Origin: Pseudomonadota bacterium
Lineage (GTDB): Bacteria > Pseudomonadota > Gammaproteobacteria > Burkholderiales > Rhodocyclaceae
Length of the DNA: 64,000 bases
Assembly (NCBI GenBank): GCA_023459095.1
Contig: JAEWVQ010000148.1
Coordinates: 1 to 64,000 of the forward strand
Direction: 5' to 3'
The notes under the pieces were generated by a model. That model saw only the letters and a program-made list of their open reading frames with translations. It did no database searches and was not told the DNA's origin. Shown here one piece after another: positions 35,240 through 48,877 of the stretch. The position numbers and the translations under genes were made by a program. The number at the start of each line of letters is the position of its first letter. The first letter of the stretch is position 1.

Positions 35240-36382
35240 GTGACTGCTTTCCCGCCCGCCCTTCTTGCGCTTGCCGACGGGACGGTCTTTTTCGGCAAGG
35301 GTATCGGCGCGGTCGGCAGCACGGTTGGCGAAGTGGTGTTCAACACCGCGATGTCGGGTTATCAGGAAATCCTGACCGACCCGAGCTATTGCCGCCAGAT
35401 CGTGACGCTGACCTATCCGCACATCGGCAATACCGGTGTGAACAGCGAAGACGTCGAGGCCAAGCGTGTGCACGCCGCCGGTCTCGTGATTCGCGACCTG
35501 CCGATCCTGCCGTCCAATTTCCGCATGAGCCAGCGTCTCGACGCCTATCTGAAGGCCGAGAACGTGGTCGCCATCGCCGGTCTCGATACCCGCAAGCTGA
35601 CCCGCGTGCTGCGTGAAAAAGGGGCGCAGGCCGGCTGCATCGTCACCGCCGCGGACGGCGCGCCGCTCAATGTCGAGGCTGCTGTCGCCGAGGCGCGCGT
35701 CTTCCCCGGACTGGCGGGGATGGATCTCGCCAAGGTCGTGAGCGCGACCGCGCCCTACGAATGGGTCGAGAGCGAATGGGCGCTCGGCACCGGCTACGCG
35801 CCGCAGCAGAATCCGCGCTTCCACGTGGTTGCCTACGATTTCGGGGTCAAGTTCAACATCCTGCGCATGCTCGCCTCGCGCGGTTGCCGCCTGACCGTGG
35901 TACCGGCGCAAACGCCGGCCAAGGACGTGCTTGCGCTGAAGCCCGACGGCGTGTTCCTGTCGAACGGTCCGGGCGATCCCGAGCCCTGCGATTACGCGAT
36001 CGAGGCGATCCGCGAAATCATCGCGGCAAAGGTGCCGACCTTCGGCATCTGTCTCGGTCATCAACTGCTCGCGCTCGCCTCCGGGGCGAAGACGATGAAG
36101 ATGTCGACCGGCCACCACGGCGCCAACCATCCGGTGAAGGATCTGGACTCCGGCCAGGTGCTGATCACTAGCCAGAACCATGGCTTCGCCGTCGATCAGG
36201 CCACGCTGCCGGCCAATCTGCGCGCCACCCACGTGTCGCTGTTCGATGGCACCAATCAGGGCATCGAGCGCACCGACGCGCCGGTGTTCTCGTTCCAGGG
36301 TCATCCGGAAGCGAGCCCGGGGCCGCACGACGTCGCTTATCTGTTCGACCGCTTCATCAAGCTGATCGAAGCAAACAAGTGA
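35240..36382 (+). CDS. carA: carbamoyl-phosphate synthase small (glutaminase) subunit CarA
   Basis: Hydrolyses glutamine and channels ammonia to CarB for carbamoyl phosphate, the precursor of arginine and pyrimidines. The 380 residues are standard. An N-terminal CPSase domain ([19 protein letters not shown], shown in part) is followed by a class I glutamine amidotransferase domain with nucleophile C271 in [11 protein letters not shown] and a C-terminal [10 protein letters not shown]. The start is GTG 35240 with CAGGAG at 35228-35233. carB follows after 128 bases. Confidence 0.97.
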   Translation: MTAFPPALLALADGTVFFGKGIGAVGSTVGEVVFNTAMSGYQEILTDPSYCRQIVTLTYPHIGNTGVNSEDVEAKRVHAAGLVIRDLPILPSNFRMSQRLDAYLKAENVVAIAGLDTRKLTRVLREKGAQAGCIVTAADGAPLNVEAAVAEARVFPGLAGMDLAKVVSATAPYEWVESEWALGTGYAPQQNPRFHVVAYDFGVKFNILRMLASRGCRLTVVPAQTPAKDVLALKPDGVFLSNGPGDPEPCDYAIEAIREIIAAKVPTFGICLGHQLLALASGAKTMKMSTGHHGANHPVKDLDSGQVLITSQNHGFAVDQATLPANLRATHVSLFDGTNQGIERTDAPVFSFQGHPEASPGPHDVAYLFDRFIKLIEANK

Positions 36383-36388
36383 CGGCAC

Positions 36389-36407
36389 CGCGCGGCGAGG
36401 CCGCGCG
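36389..36407 (+). other. intercistronic hairpin between carA and carB
   Basis: CGCGCGGC (36389-36396) pairs with GCCGCGCG (36400-36407) around GAG: an 8-bp GC stem with no T tract, 6 bases after the carA stop. It is more likely an mRNA processing or stability element than a terminator. The remaining 100 bases to carB contain no frame or other recognised signal. Confidence 0.4.
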
Positions 36408-36510
36408 CCGTGCTGCTTGGGGCCGTCGTGGCTCCGCGCAGTAGAACAGCCAGCTAGTTCGTATTCCCGCGGGCCGCAGAGCCCGCCGCAACACACACCG
36501 AGGCAAGGCA

Positions 36511-39734
<3,224 letters not shown>

Positions 39735-39738
<4 letters not shown>

Positions 39739-40211
39739 ACAAGACACCGCTTACCGTGGCCGGAGCCGAGCAGCTCCGCGCCGAACTGCATCGCCTGAAG
39801 ACCGTTGACCGCCCGAACGTGATCGCCGCCATCGCCGAAGCGCGTTCCCACGGCGACCTGTCGGAGAACGCCGAGTACGACGCCGCCAAGGAGCGTCAGG
39901 GCTTCATCGAGGGGCGCATCATGGAGGTCGAGGGCAAGCTGTCCAACGCTCAGATCATCGATCCCAAGCTGCTCGATGCCGATGGGCGCTGCGTGTTCGG
40001 CGCCACTGTCGAACTGGAGGACATGGATTCGGGACAGACCGTGACCTATCAGATCGTCGGCGAGGACGAGGCCGACATCAAGGCCAACAAGATTTCGGTG
40101 AGCTCGCCGATCGCGCGCGCGTTGATCGGCAAGTACGCCGGCGATGTTGCCGAAGTTCAGGCCCCGGGCGGCGTGCGCGAGTACGAAATCATCGACGTGC
40201 GCTACATCTGA
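39735..40211 (+). CDS. greA: transcription elongation factor GreA
   Basis: Rescues backtracked RNA polymerase by stimulating transcript cleavage. Exactly 158 residues as in E. coli. The N-terminal coiled-coil finger carries the catalytic tip acidic pair in [15 protein letters not shown] (about 36-50), followed by the globular FKBP-like domain ([20 protein letters not shown] and [14 protein letters not shown]). ATG 39735 overlaps the carB stop codon (ATGA), so it is translationally coupled to carB. Confidence 0.97.
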
Positions 40212-40215
40212 GCGC

Positions 40216-40244
40216 GGCCCGGTCGGTGTGGCCGGGCCTTGTTC
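40216..40244 (+). terminator. terminator after greA
   Basis: GGCCCGG (40216-40222) pairs with CCGGGCC (40232-40238) around a 9-base loop that can extend the stem, followed by TTGTTC. The T tract is short. It directly follows the greA stop and faces the convergent yhbY gene. Confidence 0.55.
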
Positions 40245-40313
40245 GCGGCGGAAGGGCGCTGCCAAGTGGCGTGGGCACCCGTTCCGCCCGCTGCACAGAC
40301 CGCGGGCCGAGGC

Positions 40314-40775
40314 TCAGCGGCCGCGTCCGCCGCTGCGCGACAGGGGGCCGCGGGCCGGCGCGCGGCGTTTTTCCGCCGATGCCTTGGCCAGCGCTGCACG
40401 CCGTGCGGCGGCGGCAAAGGCGGCGGCCGACTTGGCAGACGCGGGGCTGGGCGCGCGCTTGGCCGGCGCCGCGGCGGCGGCCTGCTCCTTCTTTTCCTCG
40501 CGGCGTTCGCGCCACACCACCAGGATGTTGCCGATGTGCTGGACGGCGGCAGCATCCAGAGTGGTGCACAGTTCGGCCATCAGCGCGTCGCGCTGCGCGC
40601 GCTCGGTGCCTTGCACGCGGACCTTGATCAGTTCGTGGGCCTGCAGCGAACGGTCGATTTCCGCCACGACCGCGGGCGCGAGACCATTGCCGCCGATGGT
40701 GACGACGGGGCTGAGGTGGTGGGCGCGGGCGCGAAGTTCGCGACGCTGGGCCGGGCTCAATTCGATCATTGACAT
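40314..40775 (-). CDS. yhbY: YhbY-like RNA-binding (CRM domain) protein
   Basis: Binds pre-50S ribosomal particles; the CRM fold occupies residues 1-95 with the GGNG-type loop ([13 protein letters not shown]) and LIKVRVQG. Beyond it is an unusually long Ala/Arg/Lys-rich tail of about 55 residues ending in SRSGGRGR, which E. coli YhbY (97 residues) lacks; such basic tails occur in betaproteobacterial homologues and could add RNA affinity. Start may be ATG 40775 or the next Met two codons later. It is divergent from rlmE with 33 bases between, as in many proteobacteria. Confidence 0.9.
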   Translation of the reverse strand: MSMIELSPAQRRELRARAHHLSPVVTIGGNGLAPAVVAEIDRSLQAHELIKVRVQGTERAQRDALMAELCTTLDAAAVQHIGNILVVWRERREEKKEQAAAAAPAKRAPSPASAKSAAAFAAAARRAALAKASAEKRRAPARGPLSRSGGRGR

Positions 40776-40808
40776 TCTCTACTTCCGTGGGGCACGGATT
40801 CTACTCTG

Positions 40809-41432
40809 ATGAAGCGAAACAAGACCAGCAAGGCGTGGATGCACGAGCATCTGAACGACCCTTACGTGCTGCGCGCCAACGCCGAAGGTTACCGCGCGCG
40901 TGCCGCCTACAAGCTGATGGAGATCGATGACCGCGATCACCTGCTCAAGCGCGGTGCGGTGGTGGTCGATCTGGGCGCAGCGCCGGGCTCGTGGTGCCAG
41001 GTGGCGGTGCAGCGCACCGCGCCAGGCGGTCGCGTGTTCGGTCTCGATCTGCTGCCGATGGATGCGCTGCATGGCGTCGACTTCCTGCAGGGCGACTTCA
41101 CCGAGGATGCGGTGCTCGCCGAGTTGGAGCGCAGGCTGGACGGCGCCGCGGTCGATGCGGTGCTGTCCGACATGGCGCCGAATCTGTCGGGCGTGGCCAC
41201 GGTCGATCAGGCGCGCTCCATCCTGCTGTGCGAACTGGCGCTGGATTTCGCGGTCAATCACCTGCGTCCTGGCGGCCACTTCCTGACCAAGGTATTCCAG
41301 GGCGAAGGCTTCATGGCGTTCCGCAAGGAGATGGAGCGCCGTTTCGTCTCGGTGCAGGTGCGCAAGCCGAAGGCGTCGCGTGATCGCAGCGCTGAAGTCT
41401 ATCTGCTCGGAACCGGCGTCCGGGCGGCATGA
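40809..41432 (+). CDS. rlmE: 23S rRNA (uridine-2552 2'-O) methyltransferase RlmE (FtsJ/RrmJ)
   Basis: Methylates U2552 in the ribosomal A-loop; a heat-shock protein in E. coli. 207 residues (E. coli 209). SAM motif [11 protein letters not shown] at 52-62. The catalytic K-D-K-E set is present as K35 ([10 protein letters not shown]), D121 (SDMAPNLSG), K161 (FLTKVFQG) and E196. It is followed by ftsH after 114 bases, the conserved pairing. Confidence 0.96.
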   Translation: MKRNKTSKAWMHEHLNDPYVLRANAEGYRARAAYKLMEIDDRDHLLKRGAVVVDLGAAPGSWCQVAVQRTAPGGRVFGLDLLPMDALHGVDFLQGDFTEDAVLAELERRLDGAAVDAVLSDMAPNLSGVATVDQARSILLCELALDFAVNHLRPGGHFLTKVFQGEGFMAFRKEMERRFVSVQVRKPKASRDRSAEVYLLGTGVRAA

Positions 41433-41546
41433 GCGGGGCGCGTGATTGCGTCCCGCTATGGCCGCCATTGGTTTGCCGGCCGGAACGTTCCCCTCTAGAA
41501 TGGGTCAATCGAACGCACGCCCGCAAAGGGCTTTCGGGGTAAGACG

Positions 41547-43439
41547 TTGAACAATCTCTTCAAGAATCTCGCGATCTGGATGGTCATCGGCGTGGTGCTG
41601 ATGACGGTATTCAACCAGTTCAACACACGCCAGACTGCGCCCAATACCATGGAATATTCGCAGTTCCTGGAAGAGGCGCGGGCGGGGCGCATCGCCAAGG
41701 CCACCATTGACGGCCGGCTGGTGCGCGCCACCACCCAGGAGGGGCGCTCCATCACCGTCTACACGCCGGGGGTGCAGGACATCTGGATGGTGTCCGATCT
41801 GATGCGCTACGGAGTCGCGGTCACCGCGACCAAGCCCGAGGAGGAGCAGTCCTTCCTCGCCAGCATCTTCGTGTCGTGGTTCCCGATGCTGCTGCTGATC
41901 GGGGTGTGGATCTTCTTCATGCGCCAGATGCAGGGCGGGGGCAAGGGCGGAGCGTTCTCGTTCGGCAAGAGCAAGGCACGCATGCTCGACGACACCGCCA
42001 ACTCGGTGACCTTCGCCGACGTCGCGGGGTGCGACGAGGCCAAGGAGGAAGTGGCCGAATTGGTCGAGTTCCTGCGCGATCCGTCCAAGTTCCAGAAGCT
42101 CGGTGGGCGCATTCCCAAGGGCGTGCTGATGGTCGGCTCGCCCGGTACCGGCAAGACCCTGCTCGCCAAGGCGATCGCCGGTGAGGCGAAGGTGCCGTTC
42201 TTCTCGATCTCGGGTTCGGATTTCGTCGAGATGTTCGTCGGTGTCGGCGCGGCGCGTGTGCGCGACATGTTCGAGCAGGCCAAGAAGCACGCGCCATGCA
42301 TCATCTTCATCGACGAAATCGATGCGGTCGGTCGCCAGCGTGGTGCCGGCCTCGGCGGCGGCAACGACGAGCGCGAGCAGACGCTGAACCAGTTGCTGGT
42401 GGAAATGGACGGTTTCGAGGGCCAGACCGGCGTGATCGTGATCGCCGCCACCAACCGCCCCGACGTCCTCGATCCGGCGCTGCTGCGCCCGGGGCGTTTC
42501 GACCGTCAGGTGGTGGTGTCGCTGCCCGACATCCGCGGCCGCGAGCAGATTCTCAAGGTCCACATGCGCAAGGTGCCGATCGCCCCCGACGTCGATCCGC
42601 AGGTGCTCGCTCGGGGTACGCCGGGTTTCGCCGGCGCCGATCTTGCGAACCTGGTGAATGAGGCCGCGCTGTTCGCCGCGCGAGGCAACAAGCGCTTGGT
42701 CGACATGGAAGACTTCGAGCGCGCCAAGGACAAGATCATGATGGGTGCCGAGCGTCGCTCGGTGGTGATGCCGGAGGAAGAGCGCCGCAACACGGCGTAT
42801 CACGAATCCGGTCATGCCGTGGTCGCGAGGCTGCTCGACAAGACCGACCCGGTGCACAAGGTCACCATCATCCCGCGCGGCCGCGCGCTGGGGGTGACCA
42901 TGCAGCTGCCGACCGAGGATCGCTACAGCCAGGATCGTGAGCGTCTGCTGCAGACCATCACCGTGCTGTTCGGCGGCCGGATCGCCGAAGAAATTTTCAT
43001 GAAACAGATGACCACCGGCGCTTCCAACGACTTCCAGCGTGCGACCGACCTCGCGCGCCGCATGGTGACGCAGTGGGGCATGTCGGACACGCTGGGGCCC
43101 ATGGTTTACGGCGAAGAGGAAGGCGAGATCTTTCTCGGCCGTCAGGTGACCACGCACCGCAATGTGTCCGAGGCGACGATGCAGAAGGTCGATGCCGAGA
43201 TTCGGCGCATCATCGACCAGCAGTACGCACTCGCCCGCCGCCTGCTCGAGGAGAACAGCGACAAGGTCGAAATCATGACCAGCGCGCTGCTCGAATGGGA
43301 AACCATCGACGCCGATCAGGTGAACGACATCATGGAAGGCCGCCCGCCTCGGCCGCCGAAGCCGACCTCGGCGCCGGCGCCGCGCTCGTCCGACGACTCG
43401 CCGGGGGCCGCTCCCAACGCCACGGTGCCGGCGGCCTGA
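41547..43439 (+). CDS. ftsH: ATP-dependent zinc metalloprotease FtsH
   Basis: Hexameric inner-membrane AAA+ protease that degrades LpxC, sigma-32, SecY and other targets. 630 residues. TM1 ([15 protein letters not shown], 8-22) and TM2 ([14 protein letters not shown], 112-125) flank a small periplasmic domain. Walker A GSPGTGKT 197-204, Walker [11 protein letters not shown] near 251-260, and zinc site HESGH 419-423 are intact. The start is TTG 41547 ([13 protein letters not shown]), where homology begins. A Pro/Ala-rich C-terminal tail is normal. A strong terminator follows before folP. Confidence 0.97.
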   Translation: MNNLFKNLAIWMVIGVVLMTVFNQFNTRQTAPNTMEYSQFLEEARAGRIAKATIDGRLVRATTQEGRSITVYTPGVQDIWMVSDLMRYGVAVTATKPEEEQSFLASIFVSWFPMLLLIGVWIFFMRQMQGGGKGGAFSFGKSKARMLDDTANSVTFADVAGCDEAKEEVAELVEFLRDPSKFQKLGGRIPKGVLMVGSPGTGKTLLAKAIAGEAKVPFFSISGSDFVEMFVGVGAARVRDMFEQAKKHAPCIIFIDEIDAVGRQRGAGLGGGNDEREQTLNQLLVEMDGFEGQTGVIVIAATNRPDVLDPALLRPGRFDRQVVVSLPDIRGREQILKVHMRKVPIAPDVDPQVLARGTPGFAGADLANLVNEAALFAARGNKRLVDMEDFERAKDKIMMGAERRSVVMPEEERRNTAYHESGHAVVARLLDKTDPVHKVTIIPRGRALGVTMQLPTEDRYSQDRERLLQTITVLFGGRIAEEIFMKQMTTGASNDFQRATDLARRMVTQWGMSDTLGPMVYGEEEGEIFLGRQVTTHRNVSEATMQKVDAEIRRIIDQQYALARRLLEENSDKVEIMTSALLEWETIDADQVNDIMEGRPPRPPKPTSAPAPRSSDDSPGAAPNATVPAA

Positions 43440-43462
43440 CGCCCTGGCTTTCATCGCCCGAC

Positions 43463-43490
43463 GGGCCGGCCTAGCCGGCCCTTTGCTTTT
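43463..43490 (+). terminator. Rho-independent terminator between ftsH and folP
   Basis: Perfect 8-bp stem GGGCCGGC (43463-43470) / GCCGGCCC (43474-43481) with loop CTA, followed by TTTGCTTTT. It lies 24 bases after the ftsH stop and 13 bases before folP, so folP-glmM would be expressed by read-through or an internal promoter. Confidence 0.72.
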
Positions 43491-43502
43491 GGAACAGCCG
43501 AA

Positions 43503-44324
43503 ATGAGCCTCTTGCAGTGCGGGCGTTTCGCCCTCGATCTTTCCCGGCCACGGATCATGGCTGTGGTCAATCTGACCGACGATTCGTTTTCTGGTGACGG
43601 TCTGCATGACGATGTCGGGGCCGCCCTGCGTCGCGCCGAGGCAGCGCTTGCCGACGGCGCCGAGATTCTCGACCTCGGCGCCGAGTCGACGCGCCCGGGC
43701 AGCGATCCGGTGCCCGAGCAGATCGAGATCGAGCGCCTCGTGCCGGTGATCGAGGAGTTGGTTAAATGGCATGTGCCGCTTTCGATCGATACCCTCAAGC
43801 CCGCGGTGATGCGCGCTGCGCTCGCCGCTGGCGCCGATATGATCAACGACGTGAACGGCTTCCGTGCTCAGGGGGCGGTCGAGGCTGTGGCCGAGGGCAG
43901 CGCGGCGCTGTGCGTGATGCACATGCAGGGGGCGCCGCGTACCATGCAGCAGGCACCCAGGTATGGCGACGTGGTCACGGAGGTCGAGGTCTTTCTGACC
44001 GAGCGGGTGGCCGCGCTCACCGCAGCGGGAGTGGCGCGTGCGCGGATCGTGCTCGATCCCGGCTTCGGTTTCGGCAAGACGCTCGAGCACAACCTCGCGT
44101 TGTTGCGGGGTTTGAAGCGTTTCACCGACGGCGGTCTGCCGGTGCTTGCCGGGCTGTCGCGCAAGAGCATGCTCGGCGCGATCACCGGCCGGGCGGTCGA
44201 TCAGCGCATGGCGGCGAGCGTTGCCGCAGCGCTGATCGCGGTGCAGCACGGCGCTCGCATCGTGCGCGTGCATGATGTTGCCGCCACCCGCGACGCCCTC
44301 AGGGTATGGCAGGCAGTGTCATAA
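43503..44324 (+). CDS. folP: dihydropteroate synthase FolP
   Basis: Joins p-aminobenzoate to the pterin diphosphate in folate synthesis; the sulfonamide target. 273 residues. Signature IMAVVNLTDDSFSGDG near 18-33 (a variant of the usual MGILNVTPDSFSDGG), LDLGAESTRPGSDPV, DMINDVNGF and LAGLSRKSMLG are all present. The Asp in NLTDDSF replaces the usual Pro next to the conserved Asp, which is a minor departure. ATG 43503 has GGAA upstream. glmM begins 36 bases after the stop. Confidence 0.94.
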   Translation: MSLLQCGRFALDLSRPRIMAVVNLTDDSFSGDGLHDDVGAALRRAEAALADGAEILDLGAESTRPGSDPVPEQIEIERLVPVIEELVKWHVPLSIDTLKPAVMRAALAAGADMINDVNGFRAQGAVEAVAEGSAALCVMHMQGAPRTMQQAPRYGDVVTEVEVFLTERVAALTAAGVARARIVLDPGFGFGKTLEHNLALLRGLKRFTDGGLPVLAGLSRKSMLGAITGRAVDQRMAASVAAALIAVQHGARIVRVHDVAATRDALRVWQAVS

Positions 44325-44360
44325 TTCGCGCTTTGACGGCGAGCACAGGCGGGGGAGTCG

Positions 44361-45719
44361 ATGGGGCGCAAGTATTTCGGTACGGATGGCGTGCGGGGTT
44401 GCGTGGGCGAGGCGCCGATCACGCCCGAGTTCGTCATGAGGCTGGGTTACGCCGCCGGCGTTACCCTGGTGGCCCGCGAGAAGCTGCCGACGGGTGAGCG
44501 GCCGGCGATCCTCATCGGCAAGGACACGCGGATCTCCGGCTATGTGCTCGAGGCCGCGCTCGAGGCCGGCTTTGCTGCTGCCGGCGTCGACGTGATGTTG
44601 GCCGGACCGATTCCGACTCCCGCCGTTGCCTATCTGACGCGCGCGTTGCGCCTGCAGGCCGGAGTGGTGATTTCCGCGTCGCACAATCCATTCTACGACA
44701 ATGGCATTAAATTCTTCTCCGCTGGCGGGGTGAAGCTGCCGGATACGGTCGAGGCCGAGATCGAAGGCCGCCTGGAGCAGCCGATGGGCTGCGTGGAGTC
44801 GGCCAGGCTCGGTCGCGCGCGGCGGATCAACGATGCCGCCGGGCGTTACATCGAGTTCTGCAAGAGCACCTTCCCCAACGAACTCGACCTGCGCGGCATG
44901 CGCATCGCGCTCGATTGCGCCCATGGCGCGGCCTATCACATCGCGCCGAGCGTGTTCCATGAGCTCGGCGCAGAGGTTGTGGCGGTCGGTGTCGAGCCCA
45001 ACGGGCTGAACATCAACGACGGTGTCGGTGCGACCCGGCCAGAGCATCTTCGCCAGACCGTGCTGAGCCACGGTGCCGATCTCGGGATTGCGCTCGACGG
45101 CGATGGCGACCGCCTGATCATGGTCGATCGCCAGGGCGAGATCTACGACGGCGACAAGCTTCTGTACGTGATCGCCGCTGCGCGCAGCGCCGAAGGGCGG
45201 CTTGATGGCGTGGTTGGCACGCTGATGAGCAACCTCGGCTTCGAGCATGCGATCACGCGTCTGGGCGTGCCGTTCGCGCGCGCCAAGGTCGGTGACCGCT
45301 ACGTGCTGGAACTGTTGCTGGAGCGGGGCTGGAAGATCGGCGGCGAGAACTCCGGCCACATCATCTGTCTCGACCGGCACTCTACCGGCGATGGCATCGT
45401 CTCCGCGCTGCAGGTGCTTGCCGCGCTCAAGCAGCGCAACTGCACGCTGACCGCGGCCTGCGCCGATCTCGCCTTCTACCCGCAGCGCCTGATCAATGTC
45501 CGCCTGGCCGCGGGCTTCGACTGGCAGAAGGACGACGGTATCGCCGCGGCATGCCGGCGGGCGGAATGTGAGTTGGGCAGCAAGGGGCGGGTGCTGTTGC
45601 GGCCGTCGGGCACCGAGCCCTTGCTACGGGTCATGGTGGAAGGCGTGGATGGTGCACAGGTCGAACATCTTGCTCGCCTGATCGCCGAAGCCGTGGAGAG
45701 CGCGCAGTCCGACGACTGA
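44361..45719 (+). CDS. glmM: phosphoglucosamine mutase GlmM
   Basis: Interconverts glucosamine-6-P and glucosamine-1-P for UDP-GlcNAc, feeding peptidoglycan and LPS. 452 residues. The N-terminus [13 protein letters not shown], the phosphoserine loop ISASHNPF (S107), the metal loop [10 protein letters not shown], the sugar-binding GGENSGHI and the C-terminal phosphate-binding [12 protein letters not shown] are intact. ATG 44361 has a GGGGAG ribosome site. The folP-glmM pair is widely conserved. Confidence 0.97.
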   Translation: MGRKYFGTDGVRGCVGEAPITPEFVMRLGYAAGVTLVAREKLPTGERPAILIGKDTRISGYVLEAALEAGFAAAGVDVMLAGPIPTPAVAYLTRALRLQAGVVISASHNPFYDNGIKFFSAGGVKLPDTVEAEIEGRLEQPMGCVESARLGRARRINDAAGRYIEFCKSTFPNELDLRGMRIALDCAHGAAYHIAPSVFHELGAEVVAVGVEPNGLNINDGVGATRPEHLRQTVLSHGADLGIALDGDGDRLIMVDRQGEIYDGDKLLYVIAAARSAEGRLDGVVGTLMSNLGFEHAITRLGVPFARAKVGDRYVLELLLERGWKIGGENSGHIICLDRHSTGDGIVSALQVLAALKQRNCTLTAACADLAFYPQRLINVRLAAGFDWQKDDGIAAACRRAECELGSKGRVLLRPSGTEPLLRVMVEGVDGAQVEHLARLIAEAVESAQSDD

Positions 45720-45767
45720 CGAGGGGCGGTGTGCCGGAGTGTGACGCTCCGGTGCCTGCTTGATGAC

Positions 45768-45801
45768 ATGAAACGTCGCTGTAACATTGAGTTGCTACCT
45801 T
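45768..45801 (+). promoter_or_regulatory. candidate Pho box and -10 of the pst operon
   Basis: Two 7-base half-sites 11 bases apart, ATGAAAC (45768) and CTGTAAC (45779), resemble the PhoB direct-repeat unit CTGTCAT. A -10-like TACCTT (45796-45801) begins 10 bases after the second half-site, the spacing expected when PhoB replaces the -35 contact. There is no good -35 hexamer. The match is partial, but location and spacing fit. Confidence 0.45.
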
Positions 45802-45836
45802 AGCGGTCGAGTCCTTACCAACCCGAGGTCGTTACG

Positions 45837-46877
45837 ATGCGTTTCCCTTCCAAGCTCGCTCTCGCCGTCTCCTCTGCCGTCCTGTTCGCCGCCGGTGCCC
45901 AGGCCGCCGACATTACCGGTGCGGGGGCTTCGTTCCCGGCTCCGATCTACGCCAAGTGGGCCGATGCTTACCAGAAGGCGACCGGCAACCGGGTGAACTA
46001 CCAGTCGATCGGTTCGAGCGGCGGCATTCGCCAGATCACCGCGAAGACCGTCGATTTCGGCGCGTCGGACATGCCGCTCAAGCCCGAGGCGCTGCAGAAG
46101 GATGGGCTGCAGCAGTTCCCGACCGTGGTCGGTGGCGTGGTCCCGGTGGTCAATCTGCAAGGGATCAAGCCGGGTGATCTGAAGTTCTCCGGCAAGCTGC
46201 TCGCCGACATCTACCAGGGCAAGATCACCAAGTGGAACGACAAGGCGATCGCCGAGCTGAATCCGGGGGTTGCGCTGCCGGATCAAGACATCGGTGTCGT
46301 GCGCCGCGCCGATGGTTCGGGCACCACCTTCGTGTTCACCAACTACCTCTCCAAGGTGTCGCCGGAGTGGAAGGAGAAGATCGGCGAAGGTACCGCGGTG
46401 CAGTGGCCGGTGGGTCTGGGTGGCAAGGGTAACGAAGGGGTCTCGGCCTTCGTCCAGCGTCTGCCGGGTTCGATCGGTTACGTCGAGTACGCCTATGCCA
46501 AGCAGAACAAGCTGGCGCACGCGATCATGCAGAACAAGGATGGCGAGTTCGTCGAGCCGAGCGAGGCGAGCTTCGCCGCCGCGGCCGAGGGTGCCGACTG
46601 GAGCAAGTCCGCGTTCTACGAGATCCTCACCGAGCAGCCGGGCAAGAAGGCGTGGCCGATCACCAGTGCGACCTTCATCCTGATGCACAGCAAGCAGGAC
46701 AAGCCGGCGCAGGCGCTCGAGGCGCTGAAGTTCTTCGACTGGGCCTATGCCAACGGTGGCAAGATGGCGAGCGAGCTGGACTACGTGCCGTTGCCGCAGG
46801 CGACCATCGATCTGATCCGCAAGTCCTGGGGGCAGATCAAGGATGGTGCCGGCGCCTCGGTGTATTCCGCCCAGTAA
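45837..46877 (+). CDS. pstS: phosphate-binding periplasmic protein PstS
   Basis: Captures inorganic phosphate for the PstCAB importer. 346 residues with signal peptide ([19 protein letters not shown]). The mature N-terminus [19 protein letters not shown] and the phosphate-contacting [26 protein letters not shown] segments are typical. Start ATG 45837. It begins the pstSCAB operon behind a candidate Pho box. A perfect 10-bp hairpin follows before pstC. Confidence 0.96.
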   Translation: MRFPSKLALAVSSAVLFAAGAQAADITGAGASFPAPIYAKWADAYQKATGNRVNYQSIGSSGGIRQITAKTVDFGASDMPLKPEALQKDGLQQFPTVVGGVVPVVNLQGIKPGDLKFSGKLLADIYQGKITKWNDKAIAELNPGVALPDQDIGVVRRADGSGTTFVFTNYLSKVSPEWKEKIGEGTAVQWPVGLGGKGNEGVSAFVQRLPGSIGYVEYAYAKQNKLAHAIMQNKDGEFVEPSEASFAAAAEGADWSKSAFYEILTEQPGKKAWPITSATFILMHSKQDKPAQALEALKFFDWAYANGGKMASELDYVPLPQATIDLIRKSWGQIKDGAGASVYSAQ

Positions 46878-46917
46878 TCCGGCGCGGATGATTGCCCGTG
46901 GTTCAACGTGACCAACA

Positions 46918-46942
46918 GCCGAAGGCCGGGGAGGCCTTCGGC
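46918..46942 (+). other. intercistronic hairpin between pstS and pstC
   Basis: GCCGAAGGCC (46918-46927) pairs perfectly with GGCCTTCGGC (46933-46942) around GGGGA, followed by CTCACTCTTTC. It may be a partial terminator or 3'-end protector that lets PstS be made in excess over the membrane components. Confidence 0.6.
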
Positions 46943-46993
46943 CTCACTCTTTCTGCGGGCGGCGGCACTGCTGCCGCCCTTTCGGGCCCTTCG

Positions 46994-47956
46994 ATGGCAG
47001 CGATCGAATCCAAGTCCCCGGCCTCGCGCAAGCTCGGCGATCGTCTCTTTGCCGGTACCGCCCGTGCCTTCGCCATCCTGACGCTGCTGCTGCTGGGCGG
47101 GATCATGGTGTCGCTCACGGTGGCGTCGTGGCCGAGCATTCAGACCTTCGGGTTGGGCTTCGTCTTCTCCACCGACTGGAATCCGCCGATGGAGAAGTTC
47201 GGCGCTCTGATCCCGGTCTATGGCACGCTGGTGACCTCGGTGATCGCGCTGCTCATTGCGGTGCCGGTGAGTTTCGGCATCGCCCTGTTCCTGACCGAGC
47301 TGTCGCCGGTATGGCTGCGCAGGCCGCTGGGAACCGCGATCGAGCTGCTCGCGGCGATTCCCAGCATCGTCTACGGCATGTGGGGGTTGCTGGTGTTTGC
47401 GCCGATCTTCGCCCAGTACGTGCAGCCTGCGCTGCAGGGCACGCTCGGCAAGCTGCCGGTGATCGGTGCGCTGTTCGCCGGTCCGCCGTTGGGCATCGGC
47501 CTGCTGTGCGCGGGCATCATTCTCGCGATCATGATCATTCCCTACATTGCCTCGGTGATGCGTGACGTCTTCGAGGTCACGCCGCCGATGCTCAAGGAGT
47601 CGGCTTACGGCGTGGGGTGTACGACCTGGGAAGTGATGTGGGGCGTGGTCCTGCCTTACACCAAGACCGGGGTGATCGGCGGCGTGATGCTCGGCCTCGG
47701 GCGCGCGCTCGGCGAGACCATGGCGGTCACTTTCGTTATCGGCAACACCAACTTCCTGAATTCGGCCTCCCTGTTCGATCCCGGCAACAGCATCACCTCG
47801 GCGCTGGCGAACGAGTTCGCCGAAGCCGATCCCGGTCTGCATACCTCGTCGCTGATGGAACTCGGCCTGATCCTGTTCGTGATCACGATGCTGGTGCTGG
47901 TGGTGTCCAAGTTGCTGCTGCTCAAACTCGCCCGCGGCGAGGGTGCGAAGAGCTGA
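46994..47956 (+). CDS. pstC: phosphate ABC transporter permease PstC
   Basis: One of two channel subunits of the Pst importer. 320 residues with about six membrane helices ([20 protein letters not shown] first) and the EAA-type loop [24 protein letters not shown] near residue 200. ATG 46994 ([11 protein letters not shown]) is chosen; an upstream in-frame TTG at 46892 would place the intercistronic hairpin inside the coding region. The ribosome site before 46994 is poor. It lies 9 bases before pstA. Confidence 0.93.
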   Translation: MAAIESKSPASRKLGDRLFAGTARAFAILTLLLLGGIMVSLTVASWPSIQTFGLGFVFSTDWNPPMEKFGALIPVYGTLVTSVIALLIAVPVSFGIALFLTELSPVWLRRPLGTAIELLAAIPSIVYGMWGLLVFAPIFAQYVQPALQGTLGKLPVIGALFAGPPLGIGLLCAGIILAIMIIPYIASVMRDVFEVTPPMLKESAYGVGCTTWEVMWGVVLPYTKTGVIGGVMLGLGRALGETMAVTFVIGNTNFLNSASLFDPGNSITSALANEFAEADPGLHTSSLMELGLILFVITMLVLVVSKLLLLKLARGEGAKS

Positions 47957-47965
47957 GGAAGAGTC

Positions 47966-48808
47966 ATGACCCTTCATTCGAGACGCAAGCTCATCAATCG
48001 TTTCGCCCTGACCCTGTCGCTGGGGGCGATGGCCTTCGGCATGTTCTGGCTGGCGTGGATTCTGTTCACCGTGTTCGAACTCGGGCTCTCGGGCCTGTCG
48101 CTGAGCTTGTTCACCGAGATGACGCCGCCGCCGGGCGCGGAAACCGGCGGCTTGCTCAACGCGATCGTCGGCAGCCTGCTGCTGGTCGGCCTGGCGACGC
48201 TGATCGGCACACCGGTCGGCATTCTCGCCGGGGTCTATCTCGCCGAGTATGGGCGCTACAACCTGCTCGGCAAGGTCACGCGCTTCATCAACGACCTGCT
48301 GCTGTCGGCGCCGTCGATCGTCATCGGCCTTTTCGTGTATGCGGTGGTGGTCGCGCAGACCGGACGCTTTTCGGCCTGGTCCGGGGTGATCGCGCTGGCG
48401 CTGATCGTGCTGCCGGTGGTGGTGCGGACCACCGAGAACATGTTGCAGCTGATCCCGAACACGCTGCGCGAGGCTGCGTTCGCGCTCGGCGCGACCAAGA
48501 GCGTGGTGATCTCCAAGGTCACCCTGCGTGCGGCGCGCGCCGGGGTGCTCACCGGCGTGCTGCTCGCGGTGGCGCGGATCTCGGGGGAAACGGCGCCGCT
48601 GTTGTTTACCGCGCTGTCCAACCAGTTCTGGTCGGTGAATCTGAACGAGCCGATCGCCAACCTCCCGGTCATCATCTTCAAGTTCGCGATGAGCCCCTTC
48701 TCCAACTGGCAGGAGCTTGCCTGGGCCGGCGTGTTCCTGATCACCATGGGCGTGCTGGCGCTCAACATCATCGCCCGCGTGTTCCTGCGGGCCGAGAAGA
48801 TCAATTAA
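47966..48808 (+). CDS. pstA: phosphate ABC transporter permease PstA
   Basis: Second channel subunit of the phosphate importer, 280 residues and about six helices. The loop [21 protein letters not shown] (shown in part) is the EAA motif that docks to Pst[20 protein letters not shown] and [13 protein letters not shown] are typical of PstA. GAGGAAGAG precedes ATG 47966. It lies 69 bases before pstB. Confidence 0.95.
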   Translation: MTLHSRRKLINRFALTLSLGAMAFGMFWLAWILFTVFELGLSGLSLSLFTEMTPPPGAETGGLLNAIVGSLLLVGLATLIGTPVGILAGVYLAEYGRYNLLGKVTRFINDLLLSAPSIVIGLFVYAVVVAQTGRFSAWSGVIALALIVLPVVVRTTENMLQLIPNTLREAAFALGATKSVVISKVTLRAARAGVLTGVLLAVARISGETAPLLFTALSNQFWSVNLNEPIANLPVIIFKFAMSPFSNWQELAWAGVFLITMGVLALNIIARVFLRAEKIN

Positions 48809-48877
48809 GGATCAACCCAGGCTCAGCGTAGCCAACTGACGGTCTGCAGGGCGGCGCGGGCGCCGCCCGGATCGAGG

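Noticed and set aside
41505..44273. Very long open frame on the minus strand (about 920 codons) opposite ftsH-folP
   Set aside because: It mirrors the codon structure of the two real genes, has Arg/His/Ala-rich composition with no domain, and such antisense frames are routine in GC-rich DNA. The same applies to long antisense frames at 36454-38856, 14221-16686 and 62058-63998.
46892..46993. Upstream TTG start for pstC adding 34 residues
   Set aside because: It would include the perfect pstS-pstC hairpin in the coding region and the extra residues lack any membrane or family character.
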